From: Paramecium sonneborni | Lineage: Eukaryota > Ciliophora > Oligohymenophorea > Peniculida > Parameciidae | Direction of reading: 5' to 3' | DNA length: 64,000 bases | Assembly (NCBI GenBank): GCA_905182985.1 | Contig: CAJJDN010000150.1 | Span: forward strand, 231,381 to 295,380 | Made by a program: the position numbers and the translations under genes | Part shown: positions 11,015 through 21,907 of the stretch, piece by piece | Layout of the letters: each line of letters begins with the position of its first letter | Position numbering within the stretch: position 1 is the stretch's first letter | Notes under the pieces: generated by a model | Database searches by the model: none | What the model was told of the DNA's origin: nothing | Seen by the model: the letters and a program-made list of their open reading frames with translations, nothing else

Positions 11015-12460
11015 ATGCTACAAGAATGTAAATCAGAATTGGCATCATGTAAGGCAAAATTAATATCCCTGAGTATAAAGGATATGTCTAAACTATTACC
11101 AATTTGTAAGACAAGTATAAATAAAAATGATGTTTTCATTTTGAATGACATGATTGAAAAATTTGATTTTGATAAAGAGAAGGAAAGGGTAGTGTGTTAA
11201 AGTAATTCTTTAAGGATAATAAAAAGACTAGTTTGAGATTATTAAGAAATGATGTACAAAGATATATTAAAGAATTAAAGGGGTTCACTAACAGTCATGA
11301 GTATTATTAAAAAATTGAAAGCATGGCAAATAATATAACAAATGCGTATATATCTATGTCGATCTATTCATAGAATAACAGATTATAAATCTAAAATGTC
11401 ATATTAATTTGATACTTTAACATAATAAGAAGAGGAATTGTATGATGAATTAAAAATGATTGAATAGAAAATGGATAATTATGATATTATTGAAAAACAA
11501 CCAATAATCAAGAGAAAACCAATGTAAAATAATGAAGAGACAACTAGTGAATTAGGATAGATTAAATAAAAAGTAGATCAAATTGATGAAAAAATTGATT
11601 AAATTAAACTATTAGAACCAGAAGATCATAGAGAATTTTTGAGAACAAGAACTAAACATAAAGGTAAGATCTCTTAGAATTTCATTAATGATTGTCTCAA
11701 AGCTATACCATTTATTACGGAAGATTAATTAATAGAACAAATTGATAATCATAATTTGCTATTATAATTAGAAGATGAAAAAAAAGAATTATTGACAGAG
11801 TATAAAAGAAAAAAAGAAGAAAATAAATAGATACAATTATAATAAGAGTAATTATAATAAGAGATAGAAAAATAAAAATAAATTAAAAAACCTTTAGTTC
11901 CAAAAGAGGAAAGAGATAAATTGAAAGAAGAGATAAAATAATGGAAGATTAAGAGAGTTACATAAAAAGCAATTGATGAAATTGAGTATGAAACTAAAAA
12001 AGATATTGAAAAACAAAAATCTGAAAATTTAAAAAAAGAAAGAGAAGAGAAAAAATAATAGGTTTAATATTATAGAGAATAAAAAATGATTGAAAAATAA
12101 AGAGAGTAGGAATTAAAATAAGTAGAAACTATGTCTAAAAGATATGTTAGTTAAGAAGCAAAAGAAAGAATTAAAATGAAAGAAAATCATTTACTTGAAA
12201 AAAAAAAGAGTATTCTTGAATAAAAGTAAAAGAAATAATTTGATTAAGAAATGAAACAATAAGCAAGAGATGAAGATAAATACATAAAATTTGCCTATGT
12301 TGAATCAAAATTTAATGAAACAACTTAGGCAGCAGAATAATAAAAGAGATAAAAATTTGATCCTAAAATAGATTAAGGGAAATATGCAGATACATTTGGA
12401 GGGAATTTATTAGGAGCAGGTAGAAGATTAATTCCTGGATGGAGATAAAATTTAGGTTGA
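11015..12460 (+). CDS. CCDC112-like coiled-coil protein, 463 aa
   Basis: Three exons; introns 11189-11214 (26 nt) and 11346-11373 (28 nt) both restore frame and give exactly 464 codons. The protein is almost entirely coiled coil, dense in Glu, Lys and Gln. A conserved block from about residue 186 (DHREFLRTRTKHKGK, then a LKAIPFITEDQLIEQI segment) resembles the block used to recognise CCDC112, a centriolar-satellite protein linked to cilium formation. The C-terminus ends in a Gly/Arg motif (GAGRRLIPGW). Only 32 bp separate it from the TMEM147 gene upstream. The family call is from memory of the block and is moderate. Confidence 0.65.
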
Positions 12461-12492
12461 ATAATCCTATTTATGATATTGATTTTGTTTTA

Positions 12493-13694
12493 TCAATTTA
12501 GTTATATTTCTGCAATTGATTTTCTTAATTCTTAACTTAATCCTGAATTGAAGATAATAAGTATTTAATTGACAGTTTCAACTTATCCAACTCTAGATTA
12601 TTAAATACAATATATTACCTGCTATCAAAAATAGCTCTAAGATTTTTTTCTTCATCTTAACAAGTTTTGATCCAATCATTAAGTTCTTTAGTTTTAATAG
12701 ATGCAATTTATTTATTAGTGTTAACATCATTTGTAAGTTCAACAATATCTTATTATAAATGTAAAACTTAAGCTTTCAATTAAGCAACAGAAGCAGCTAA
12801 AGTTTAATTAGCTAAGAGTAATATTTCTCTATTAGAATAATATTAATAAAATACCTTTATCTAATGAACTCCACTTCTCTTGCATCATCAACTAATAATT
12901 CTTATTTTTATAATTCAAAGATAGAATCAATTAATCCTTAGATTGTAGCAACAAGTTTTTCTACTTGTTCAGGTGTTTTAGCTTATATTGATGCTTTTAA
13001 TAATAATTCAACCATAATTCCATAACCTCTAGGTGTTGGATGTGCATCCTCTAATATAATAATTTATAATTCAATATACTAAATTTGAGATAATGTTCAT
13101 TTGAATTAACTTATAAGAAACTTACAGAACCTAATCCAGAAACAATAGATTTTGCTTCTCCTAAAGCTGCAACATAATTTGTTAATTCATTTCTTCTATT
13201 TTAATATTCTTATTTCTATTCTTCTCTTGTTGCTGTAAGAAGTGCAAGTTTATCATTATTTCTTTATTCTTCTGAATCTTTTACTAATGCTTATTCTTAT
13301 TTACTAATCAATTCCTCATTAATTAATGGCACTAAGATATGAAAATCCATTTATACATTTTCTTTCATCATCTGCTCTTTTTGCATTTGCTCTATCTATA
13401 ACACTTTAAGCATCATCTTATCTTGTTTAACATTATGCTTGTCTATTTCTTAAATTAGTTTGAATAGCTCCTTTTTCTTATTCAGCTGAATTCAATATTT
13501 CATTTAGTGATTCAACTACAGAATCTAATGCTGATCCATTTGATAACTCTAATTATACTGTTTACAATATTGTTCTTCCAAAATCTGTTTTTGGTAACTA
13601 ACTATTATATTGAATATACTGTATTAAAGAGGTCTATAGCTTCAGTTGCTTATGACAATGCAATCACAACACAGATAAATATAATAATCTTCAT
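12493..13694 (-). CDS. trichocyst matrix protein precursor, 356 aa
   Basis: Minus strand, six exons with introns of 22, 25, 32, 26 and 26 nt; exon lengths sum to 357 codons. Begins with a signal peptide (MKIIIFICVVIALSQA). The body shows features of Paramecium trichocyst matrix proteins: LSNGSALDSVVESLNEIL, long Ala/Gln/Glu heptad helices and a second block with EDAHPTPRGYG. TMPs are processed in the secretory pathway and assemble into the crystalline core that expands on exocytosis. It ends 32 bp from the convergent CCDC112-like gene. Which TMP subfamily it belongs to cannot be told here. Confidence 0.85.
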
Positions 13695-13777
13695 TTAATT
13701 TATTAATCTGCCTAGAAAACGAATTTTTATATTTTTATCAAAATTTTATATTATTAAATTTAATTCATTAATTATTT

Positions 13778-14530
13778 CAAGGAGTACCTTCTTTAATAAC
13801 CTATTATTAAATTAATCTAATTGATTTATATTCCTCCATAAATGTAGGATTTATTGTACTTGAATAAGATTAGGATTTTCCTTAATTATGTTATTCAAAT
13901 ACTTACTAAAATACCCATTTAAAACTTGACACCTATTCTATTTACTAAAAGGAAGTACATCTATAAAGATCATATTCTTACATTCAATGTTATACAAATT
14001 CTAGTTACTGTATCAGATTTCTATTCAGATATAAATAATTTTATAGCCATTATCATTATTGTTGCTGATGTAGTATGATCTTTCGATTAAAATACTGGAA
14101 AAGCTATCGATCTCATTTATCTTGCATTGGCCTAAATCTTAATTATTTATACCATTTTCAAACTATTTTATATTGTTTCATAAATTAATTGTCTTTCTTC
14201 ATCCTATTAGTCTTAAAAACTCATCTCATTATTCTCTTAAACAACAGCCAAAATATAATTTTTTTTGTTTTCTATACTATTTTATTTTTATTTACTTTTT
14301 GTCGATCCCACAAAAATACAATTTCCATTACTTGGTATAAATGTTGGCTTATCATTTTAAGGAACATTCGAAAATTTTTGATCTGTTGGCAATACTATAC
14401 AATCTACTGATTCATTCTCTATGTTTCCTGCTGTTAATAACACTTAACATCCATTAAATTTCTATTCACATAATAATTGTGAAATTGTAGATTACATACC
14501 ACTCTTTGTATAACAAAAATTATTTCCCAT
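13778..14530 (-). CDS. macro-domain-like protein, exon structure uncertain
   Basis: From ATG 14530 a 180-codon frame is certain. It contains segments typical of ADP-ribose-binding macro domains: TAGNIENESVDCIVLPTD near the N-terminus and RSIAFPVF followed by a Ser/Ala helix (TTSATIMIMAIK). The 3' part is unclear: three frames are open. A model with an intron near 14010-14040 and a 26-nt intron near 13910 reaches the stop at 13778 and yields a plausible tail (NPTFMEEYKS); a simpler one ends at 13905. The Met-Gly-Asn start could be N-myristoylated. Macro domains read or hydrolyse ADP-ribose, and a PARP gene lies 20 kb away. Confidence 0.5.
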
Positions 14531-17090
14531 TCTACTTTTATATATTATTAAACTATAATCAATTATTTATTAATATTTATTATCAATTCATTACTCCAAA
14601 TCTTTTTCCTAAACCCTTCTCTTCATTATCCTATTTCTTCGAATTATATCAAATTTAATTAATTAAAATTTTATTCATCCATTGTAAACTTCTCACTTTT
14701 TTTACTTCATCTTTTTTTATAGTTAAAGCCTATGAATAATCTTTTGTTTAAAATAATTATTTTGCTTTTATTTTATTATTCGCTGATTCAATCATGCTTA
14801 TATTATCAATTTAAATCAAAGATTTTCAAAATAATAATTAAGATTTTAAACTATTAATAAAAACAAAACTATTATTTGAGAAATAAATTCGAATTAAACT
14901 ATTTATTTTTAAAATCTTAATTAAACATTGTTTTTTTCATTAATCTTTTAATTTTAAAATTACCTTTTTGCTTTTTTCTAACTTGATTAGATTTTTTCAT
15001 ATAACCCATTCACTAAATATCTTTTCTATATAACCCATTTTACAAAATAGTTTTAATAATTGATTATATGGCAAACACTTCATCATTTTAGTATACAATA
15101 AACTATTCTAAAACAAGATCTTCTTTTTTTTAAATTTTAGAATATTCTCAAACTTTCATACTTATACTTAAATTATGATTATTAATTAAGTATATATTGA
15201 TAAAATATTATTCATTCATTTGTTCACAGTTTAAGATCAAAAATCTATTATCCTTAATCAAGCATAATTTTAATTAAATTTTTTTTGGTAATCAAATATT
15301 AATTAATCAATTCAATATAATATAATAAGATCTGTTGAAAAGAAAAGATTAATTTATTGCTTGAATTATTTATATTAAAACTGAACAAAGAATATGTCCA
15401 ATAATGATTGACTTTAAAGAGTTTTAAAAGATTTTTTTTTATTTTTTTATTTTATAATAAAACTCTTTTTATATTAAATTTTAAAGTAAACTCATATTCT
15501 TTCTTACTAAAATTAATATTCTGAATAAATATTTATAGATAAAATATAAAATCAAAATGCTCATTACATGAGATTTATTTATCCAAAACTTACCCTTCCT
15601 AAAACAAATTCAAATTTAAAAAGATTTTACTTTAATTTTATTATACTTATTCATAAAACGAAGCAAAGTCAACTTATTTCCTTTTTATTATTTTTTCATT
15701 TTCCAAAATTAAAATTATGTATTTACTTGTACAATCTTTAAACTATAAATCAAATTTATCTAATTACTACCTGAGGTTAAAATATTAAATTCTTGTTTCA
15801 GATTTAGTTATAAAAAGATTTAGATTAGAAATCATCCTTAAATAATTCTTGTATATTTCATAATGATATTTGGTAATAAAATTTTGAAATAATTTCAACG
15901 AAAAATGAAAGTGTTAAAATGAACTTCAAAATTTTTTAACTTTTTCATCTTATTTATCCTTTCTTTTCTTCTTCTCTCTAATTTTTAAAGTAAGCCTTTT
16001 TATTTTATAAATTTGAAAGCTATTAAAAATTACAATCTATGTTTGGATAACTATTATTATTATTTATCAATTAGCTGAAACTAAAATCAAATGAAAAAAT
16101 TTATAACACGTTTAACCATTGCTAAAATGTTTATTATACTTTCAAAAACTACATCAGATATAGTTTACTTTATAGTATGAAATTTTGATATTCGACAGCT
16201 TAAATAATTATTTTGATTTCAATTAATTATTTAACAATTTTGATATTTGGTGAGTGTCTTTAAATAATCTAAATCAATCAAATGTATGTTTAATGTATAA
16301 AGAATTTAAGAGATATAATCAAGTTATGATGATTGTATTCTTGTTTTTGAATAAAGAATAAAAATTTGATGTTATTTTAGATCTAATGTATGAAATATAT
16401 AAGGTTCCACTTAAAGTGTTAAAATCAAGATAAGTTAGTTTATTATGAAGATTGATTAAAACATTAGAATTCAATATGTTTTAAGTGCTTCATGATATTT
16501 AAGAGTTTTTTGTGATTTGATTCATTTTAATGTTAATTTTAAAAAATGGATTTTAGTTTTTATATCAAGAAATATAATAAGTTTGTTGTCTACAACTTGG
16601 TTTTAATTTTTGTATGTTAATAATGTAATATTATTATTAAAATACATAAAGGTATTTTTTAATCTTGATAGAGAGAGTATAATATTAATGTAATATATAT
16701 GTTTTATTATATGATATCTCCAATAAAATGTATTCTAAGAGATTTTTGTTATTGAATTTCTTGGCATATTTAGATGTCTATTGGATTTTTAAAAAGATAA
16801 ATTATTTTCTTTTAGAGAACAAAACATTTCAGCAAATTAGATTCAAAAAGGTAAAATATTTGATATAAATAATTTAATATACTTTTCTAGATGAAATTCA
16901 TTATGTTTTCCAAGCTAATTGGATCACATTTTGAGTCTCTAGAGTATATGAGGTAACAGGATTATGATGTGGAGGGAAGAATTGGAATCGAACTTGAATG
17001 TCGATATTGATTAACCTCCTCTTACATATACCTGTTTGCCTAGACATATTCTATTATAAGCTCACATTTTACATTCTATTATTTTTAGGA
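14531..17090. other. gene-poor AT-rich region
   Basis: About 2.5 kb without a convincing gene, unusual in this compact window. A 49-codon frame at about 16279-16430 (MYKEFKRYNQ..) with a related-looking continuation broken by TGA may be a gene remnant. A short minus-strand frame starting at 14795 is stopped by an in-frame TGA. No tandem repeats or RNA genes seen. The 16.9-17.09 kb part should hold the promoter of the SWI3-like gene. Confidence 0.4.
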
Positions 17091-18528
17091 ATGTTTAACA
17101 GAAGACCTGAAAGCAGAAATTCACAAATTACAATTTTACTCTAAAAAGTGTCAACTGGCTATGAAGTACTAGAGGTATAAACAGAACAACGAAAGATAAT
17201 ACCAAAGCCTTAAACATAGACAATTCCACCACCTATAAAAAAAGAAAACACTACAACAACAAACATTACTTAAGAAACTACACAAAGCAAGGTAATATTT
17301 GGACCTCAACCTTTTAGAAAGATTGGTTTTTATAGAATTGGGAAGCTATCATTCCAGCTCCAGCTCGTTGGTTCTAGATTGATTCAATTCATTAAATTGA
17401 AAAGGATTCCCTCCCAGAATTTTTCCATTAACATTTTCATAATGACATTTCTTATTATAAAGGTAACTATAAGACTCCACTTACTTATCTTAAAATAAGA
17501 AATGCAATCTTATAAAAATGGATCAACACTCAAACTAAATATCTTAAATTTACTGATTGTCTCAGTTTTATTAGTGGAGATGCTTCCTCTTTATTAAGAG
17601 TGTATACATTCTTAGAACATTGGGGATTAATCAATTTCTAATACAATCCTAATAATCTTCCAAATTAAGGATAAGTTTATTAATAAAATGGTACTTTCTT
17701 AGAAAGAGTTAAGCTTAATTTCCAAAGCAATTAAATCAATTTCCATAGTGATCCTCATTATGAGTAATTTATTATTTTTATTTATATAGATGTCATATTT
17801 GTGACAAAAAGGCTTATCCATTTCATTAATAAAAGAAAGAAAATTTGGCATCATTTTAATTATAACCATTATTATTATGCAATAATTGTTTTCTTGATAA
17901 AAAATATCCTAAATTTTTAAAAAATGAAGATTTCTGTAAATATTTATAATTATCATATTAGAATAATTCTAATAAACTTAAAAATATGCACCATGGACTT
18001 AAGATGAAATACATCGATTATTAGAATTGGTATATAAACATAAAGAAAAATGGAATGAAATTGCAAAATACTTTGCTAAAAGATCTTTAATTGAAATTGT
18101 TAAAATGTATCTTCAACTTCCTTATTCCAATATCTTTCCATCCTTAGATAAGGAATCTTCCATTCCTAAAAAACCTTAAAAAGTAAACTATATTTAATAA
18201 TACATAGGAACAAATTACATTTCATAATGATGTTAGTAATCCTATTCAATTGGGAGTTGCTTGTTTCAAATCTCAATTAGATAAATTGAAATTACCCATT
18301 ATAGAAGTTACTTAATCTTAAGAACATGAAAAAATGGATGAAAATTTAAAGCAAATGATCTCAGTCTAAATGGATAAGATAGAAGAACAATTATTATATC
18401 TTGAAACTTATGAACAATTAATCAATCAAGAAAAATAATGTGTTTAAACTATTCAAAAAAAGAATCTATAGATGCAAGTTTAGGTGTAGACTAATAATAT
18501 TGTAAGTGACAATATGATGTTTTTATGA
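17091..18528 (+). CDS. SWI3/SMARCC-type chromatin remodelling subunit
   Basis: Five exons (introns 17292-17317, 17764-17789, 17936-17961, 18183-18207) give 444 aa. Domains in order: a SWIRM domain (IIPAPARWFQIDSIHQIE, then GDASSLLRVYTFLEHWGLIN) at about 80-185; a short Cys-rich finger (CHIC..CNNC); a SANT/Myb-like domain (YAPWTQDEIHRLLELVYKH, KWNEIAKYF); and a C-terminal coiled coil. This order is that of yeast Swi3/Rsc8 and animal SMARCC, scaffold subunits of SWI/SNF complexes that bind Swi2/Snf2 partners and nucleosomes. It is shorter than animal SMARCC and closer in size to Rsc8. Start chosen as the first ATG after stops. Confidence 0.9.
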
Positions 18529-18635
18529 AAACAATCAATTTATAATAAGCGTAATCATTTATATTCATTATAAATTGTTTTATAAATATTTTATCATTTC
18601 AATAATTAATGCCATAATTTAAAATTAATTATTAA

Positions 18636-18842
18636 TCATAATTTCTAGACATTTTCATATTTCATCTGATAATTAAAATCATCAAAAATGTTATTCATTC
18701 TTTTTATGCAGCTCTATTCTTCTTTTTCTTACAGACAATCCTCATATTTCAATTCACAAAATCGAAGAAATATATCTGATTTCATTTTTAATTTCTAAAT
18801 CCTCTTCTCTTTAGTTAACATGCAATCAGCAAAAGCTTACAT
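18636..18842 (-). CDS. small Cys-containing protein, 68 aa
   Basis: A single exon of 69 codons, ATG 18842 to TGA 18636-18638. Begins MQAFADCM and carries spaced cysteines (FCELKYEDCL, then SCIKRM) in an otherwise charged helical protein. A second ATG seven codons in is possible. The pattern resembles the small Cys protein at 8253-8626. It is tail-to-tail with the SWI3-like gene, 107 bp apart. Function unknown. Confidence 0.45.
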
Positions 18843-19619
18843 ATTTTTTGAATTTTGATAACATTACTCTTCTTTTTGTATAATAAGTTAGTTGACTTAA
18901 TTAACATGATTGTTTATTAAATCTCCAATAATTGGTTGTTTATGAAACATTATAAATATTAGTATTTATATCGAATTCATAATAAAACTTTGTATTATCT
19001 ACTTTTGAGTATTTTTTGTTGCTATTATTTTCATCTCTTGTTACTATTATTTTCATCTCTTGTTACTATTATTTTCATCTCTTGTTACTATTTATTGTTC
19101 TTTTGAGATTCCTGATAGCTTATGATTCTTATATTTGCAGTACTTTTTATAAATTTTCAAAATTACAAGAATATGCTAAATAAGTATATTTATATTTTTT
19201 GTGTTTGAGATTGGAATAAGTTATCAATTAAAAGATAAGAGAAATCGTTTTATTTTTGTTTAATAGTCACATCATAGATTAATGAATCAAAAACTTATTA
19301 CATTGTCTTTTTCTTAATTTACATAAGAATTAGTGTCAAATGATTGATATAGAATATGATTTCCTATGAATAATTATATTTTTTGGTCATTATCAAGATG
19401 TTATTGATATACGTATAATTCACAATTTATAATAATTTTTTCATTTGTAAGGCCAATTTTATTTTAAAAGTCAATAAATATATATAATATTATAATAATA
19501 TGAATTATTTTAATTAATCTCGAATTATATTGAATATTATTATAATATATTTATCATAATTTGCATTATTAATTACTTTTTAACATAGTTCCAATATCTA
19601 AAAAGTAAATTATTTTAAA
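18843..19619. other. intergenic, minisatellite only
   Basis: Apart from the short tandem repeat near 19.02-19.09 kb, no gene, RNA or regulatory element could be supported in this AT-rich 780 bp. Confidence 0.4.
19017..19092. repeat. 22-bp minisatellite, about 3.4 copies
   Basis: A 22-bp unit containing CATCTCTTGTTACTATTA is repeated head-to-tail with one base change in the first copy (TTGC for TTAC). It lies in intergenic DNA upstream of the secreted repeat protein. The unit is within the size range of introns here, but it lacks a GTA..TAG frame. Confidence 0.9.
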
Positions 19620-20693
19620 ATGAATAATATGTTTCTCTTCCCTCTCTTAATAATATATACATAATCTTGTAGCAATACTGCAAATACAGGATGGAATAAT
19701 AATTACTAGAAAATGATAATAACTACTGCTAATTCAATAACAAATGTTGATTTAACTACTGTATGCCCAAAAATTGATCCTGATAAAGTTCCAGATCTGA
19801 CTCCTTAAGAATATTTAAGTTCCAATAGCTGTCTTGGATATTTAGGGCCATTAGGTCCATATGGACCATTGTCTTTAATAGGACCTTTGTCTAATCCTTT
19901 ATGGTACACATCCAAATTTTACTTTTTTTGGCAAATCTCAATGCCTACTGTTTTATAAGAGATAATCTAATATACTCCATATTAATAGGGAGATCCTATG
20001 TCTAAAGATGGTCCATTAGGATATAAAGGACCTTTGTCAAAAACTTAATATTATGGATAATAAGATCCTGGTAAAACACTTTTTGAAACTAATGACTTTG
20101 CTGTCTAATTAAGAGCATTTGGATTATGGTCTGCTCTAGGTCCAATAGGACCATTAGGACCTTTAGGAGCTTTGGGACCTTTAGGACCGATAGGAGCTCA
20201 TGGATATAGTGTAGACATTAATGGAAATTATATTAATGGATCGAAAATTGTTAAAACTATTACCATAGATTATGATGGCAATAGTACTAGAACCTATCCA
20301 TTGTATGAATTTTATTATAGCAGTTATGCTAAAACCATTTTATTGGATACTTCATTTGTAGTTGAAAGTGTTGTTTGTTAAGGTGATGATGCTTATTAAA
20401 TTGGTTCTTAACATTTTAATTAGATAGTTACATTTGTATTAACTCCTCTTACAGCTTTAGAGTCTTATTCTTTGATTCTAGAAGATTAATCTGGCAAAAT
20501 AATAACTTAGTCAAATGCTAACAATTATATTCAAACAATTTAATTGACTGTCAAAATGAATACTAAATTAACTATAATAGTTCATCCAACATTTCTATTT
20601 ACAACTATTGGATCATATAGATTATTCGTAACTGGATCAACAGAATATATTAGTGAATACAATATATCTGGAAATCAAATTATATCCAAATGA
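19620..20693 (+). CDS. secreted protein with Gly-Pro-Leu repeats, 357 aa
   Basis: One uninterrupted exon of 358 codons. A hydrophobic leader (MNNMFLFPLLIIYTQSCS) indicates secretion. Two islands of a G-P-L/I-G-P pattern occur: one at about residues 75-100 (LGPLGPYGPL) and a longer one at about 165-190 (GPIGPLGPLGALGPLGPIG). The remainder is Thr/Ser/Tyr/Asn-rich and beta-strand-like with two or three Cys. Gly-Pro-Leu repeat proteins occur in ciliates, but the period is not the strict G-X-Y of collagen throughout. A surface or matrix structural role is inferred. It converges on the inhibitor-2 gene with 26 bp between stops. Confidence 0.75.
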
Positions 20694-20719
20694 TTTTTGT
20701 TAAATTTTATATATATAAT

Positions 20720-21262
20720 TCATTAATCCTCGAATTATTTTTTATGCATTGCATCCTTTATCAACTTCTTCTCATTATAGTGTTATTTTCTTTTTTTAAC
20801 AAATTCTTCATGCTTTTTTCTCTTATCTTCTTCTTCTGATGAATCTTCATCCATATTTTTTCTTTCTCTCTCCAAATCTTCTTTTAATCTTTTATTTAAT
20901 TCTTCAATATCCAATTTCTTTTTTTGTTACTACATTTTAAGAGCTCGAATATACTTGCTGCAATTTTTGTTTATTCAATTGCGCTTATATTAAATCTTGC
21001 TCTATTTCATCTTCTACTTCAATTTTATCTTCTTATTGATTTTACTATATAACATCATCTTCATATGGTGTTTTAGGTTCATCAATTTTTGTTTTATTTC
21101 CTCTCTCCAAATCTTGTTATCTAATAAAATTAGAATATTCTTTTACTATATTGTATGTTCATCCCAATGCAATTCTTTCTTCCTACTATAAAATTCATTT
21201 CAATACATATCTATATCATGTTGTGAATTCTTCTTTAAAATTCCTTTTGATGATTATTTCAT
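20720..21262 (-). CDS. protein phosphatase 1 inhibitor-2 homologue, 156 aa
   Basis: Four exons (introns 21, 26 and 25 nt) give 156 aa. All landmarks of inhibitor-2 are present in order: SSKGILKKN near the N-terminus (the KGILK PP1 contact), LHWDEHTI, KIDEPKTPYEDD (the site whose Thr is phosphorylated by GSK3 in animals) and the C-terminal KKRKQHYNEKKLI helix that covers the PP1 active site. An acidic SSEEE run sits before that helix. It is therefore expected to bind and regulate the PP1 catalytic subunit. Shorter than animal I-2 (about 205 aa) but complete. Confidence 0.88.
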
Positions 21263-21907
21263 TTTTTTAAAATTAATATAAAAATTATTAAAATTATTAT
21301 TCATAATAAGATGTTCATATTTTCATAACAATTTATTTAAACTTTTTATATCTATTATTATCACTATAGCATAAGAAAGAAATAAAAATAAAGGAAATTT
21401 TTATTCATTAATTTTAATCTTATTAAGTCAATAAATTTTATGAATATAATTTATAAAATTTAAATCAAAAAAGATAGTCTACAGTAATATTGATAAATTT
21501 CATTTCGTTAATTATTTGATAATTGAATCGTTTTTACCAATTTACTTATTTTTCTGATAGATTTTAATTTCTTATAATAGAGGTCCAATGTAGCTGTGTT
21601 TTATTTGTTTTTTGGGAGAGAATTATACTTTTTTGATAAAATTACTTTATAAGTAATGTTATTTTTAGGAAAGTATATTGTTTTGATCAATGATGATGGA
21701 TTTTTAAAGGTAACATTGTTAAATTGGATGTTTTTTAGGTGATACAGATTAGTGTAATTTAATATGATTTTGATTAGGAAAGGTGTTAGTATAGTTGAGT
21801 GATTCACTTAAAAGTTTGAGTTGATTAGTAGGATAATTAGAAATAGAGTATTGTTGCCAACCCTATAAAGGTTTGTATTTGATATTCATAATAAGTTAAA
21901 TTAAATA
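21263..21907. other. intergenic between inhibitor-2 and IFT70
   Basis: A divergent promoter region of 645 bp. A 68-codon frame on the minus strand at 21601-21807 lacks an ATG start and any recognisable feature. Nothing else supported. Confidence 0.4.

Noticed and set aside
14583..14795. Small minus-strand gene MIESANNK.. ending ..GLGKRFGVMN
   Set aside because: An in-frame TGA at 14649-14651 separates the two halves and no GT..AG pair of plausible length removes it.
16940..17045. tRNA-like stretch with a GTTCGATTC T-loop on the minus strand
   Set aside because: The T stem has mismatches and no acceptor or anticodon stem can be built around it.
21601..21807. 68-codon minus-strand frame upstream of IFT70
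   Set aside because: No ATG at its start, no family resemblance, and low-complexity AT-rich sequence where chance frames are common.
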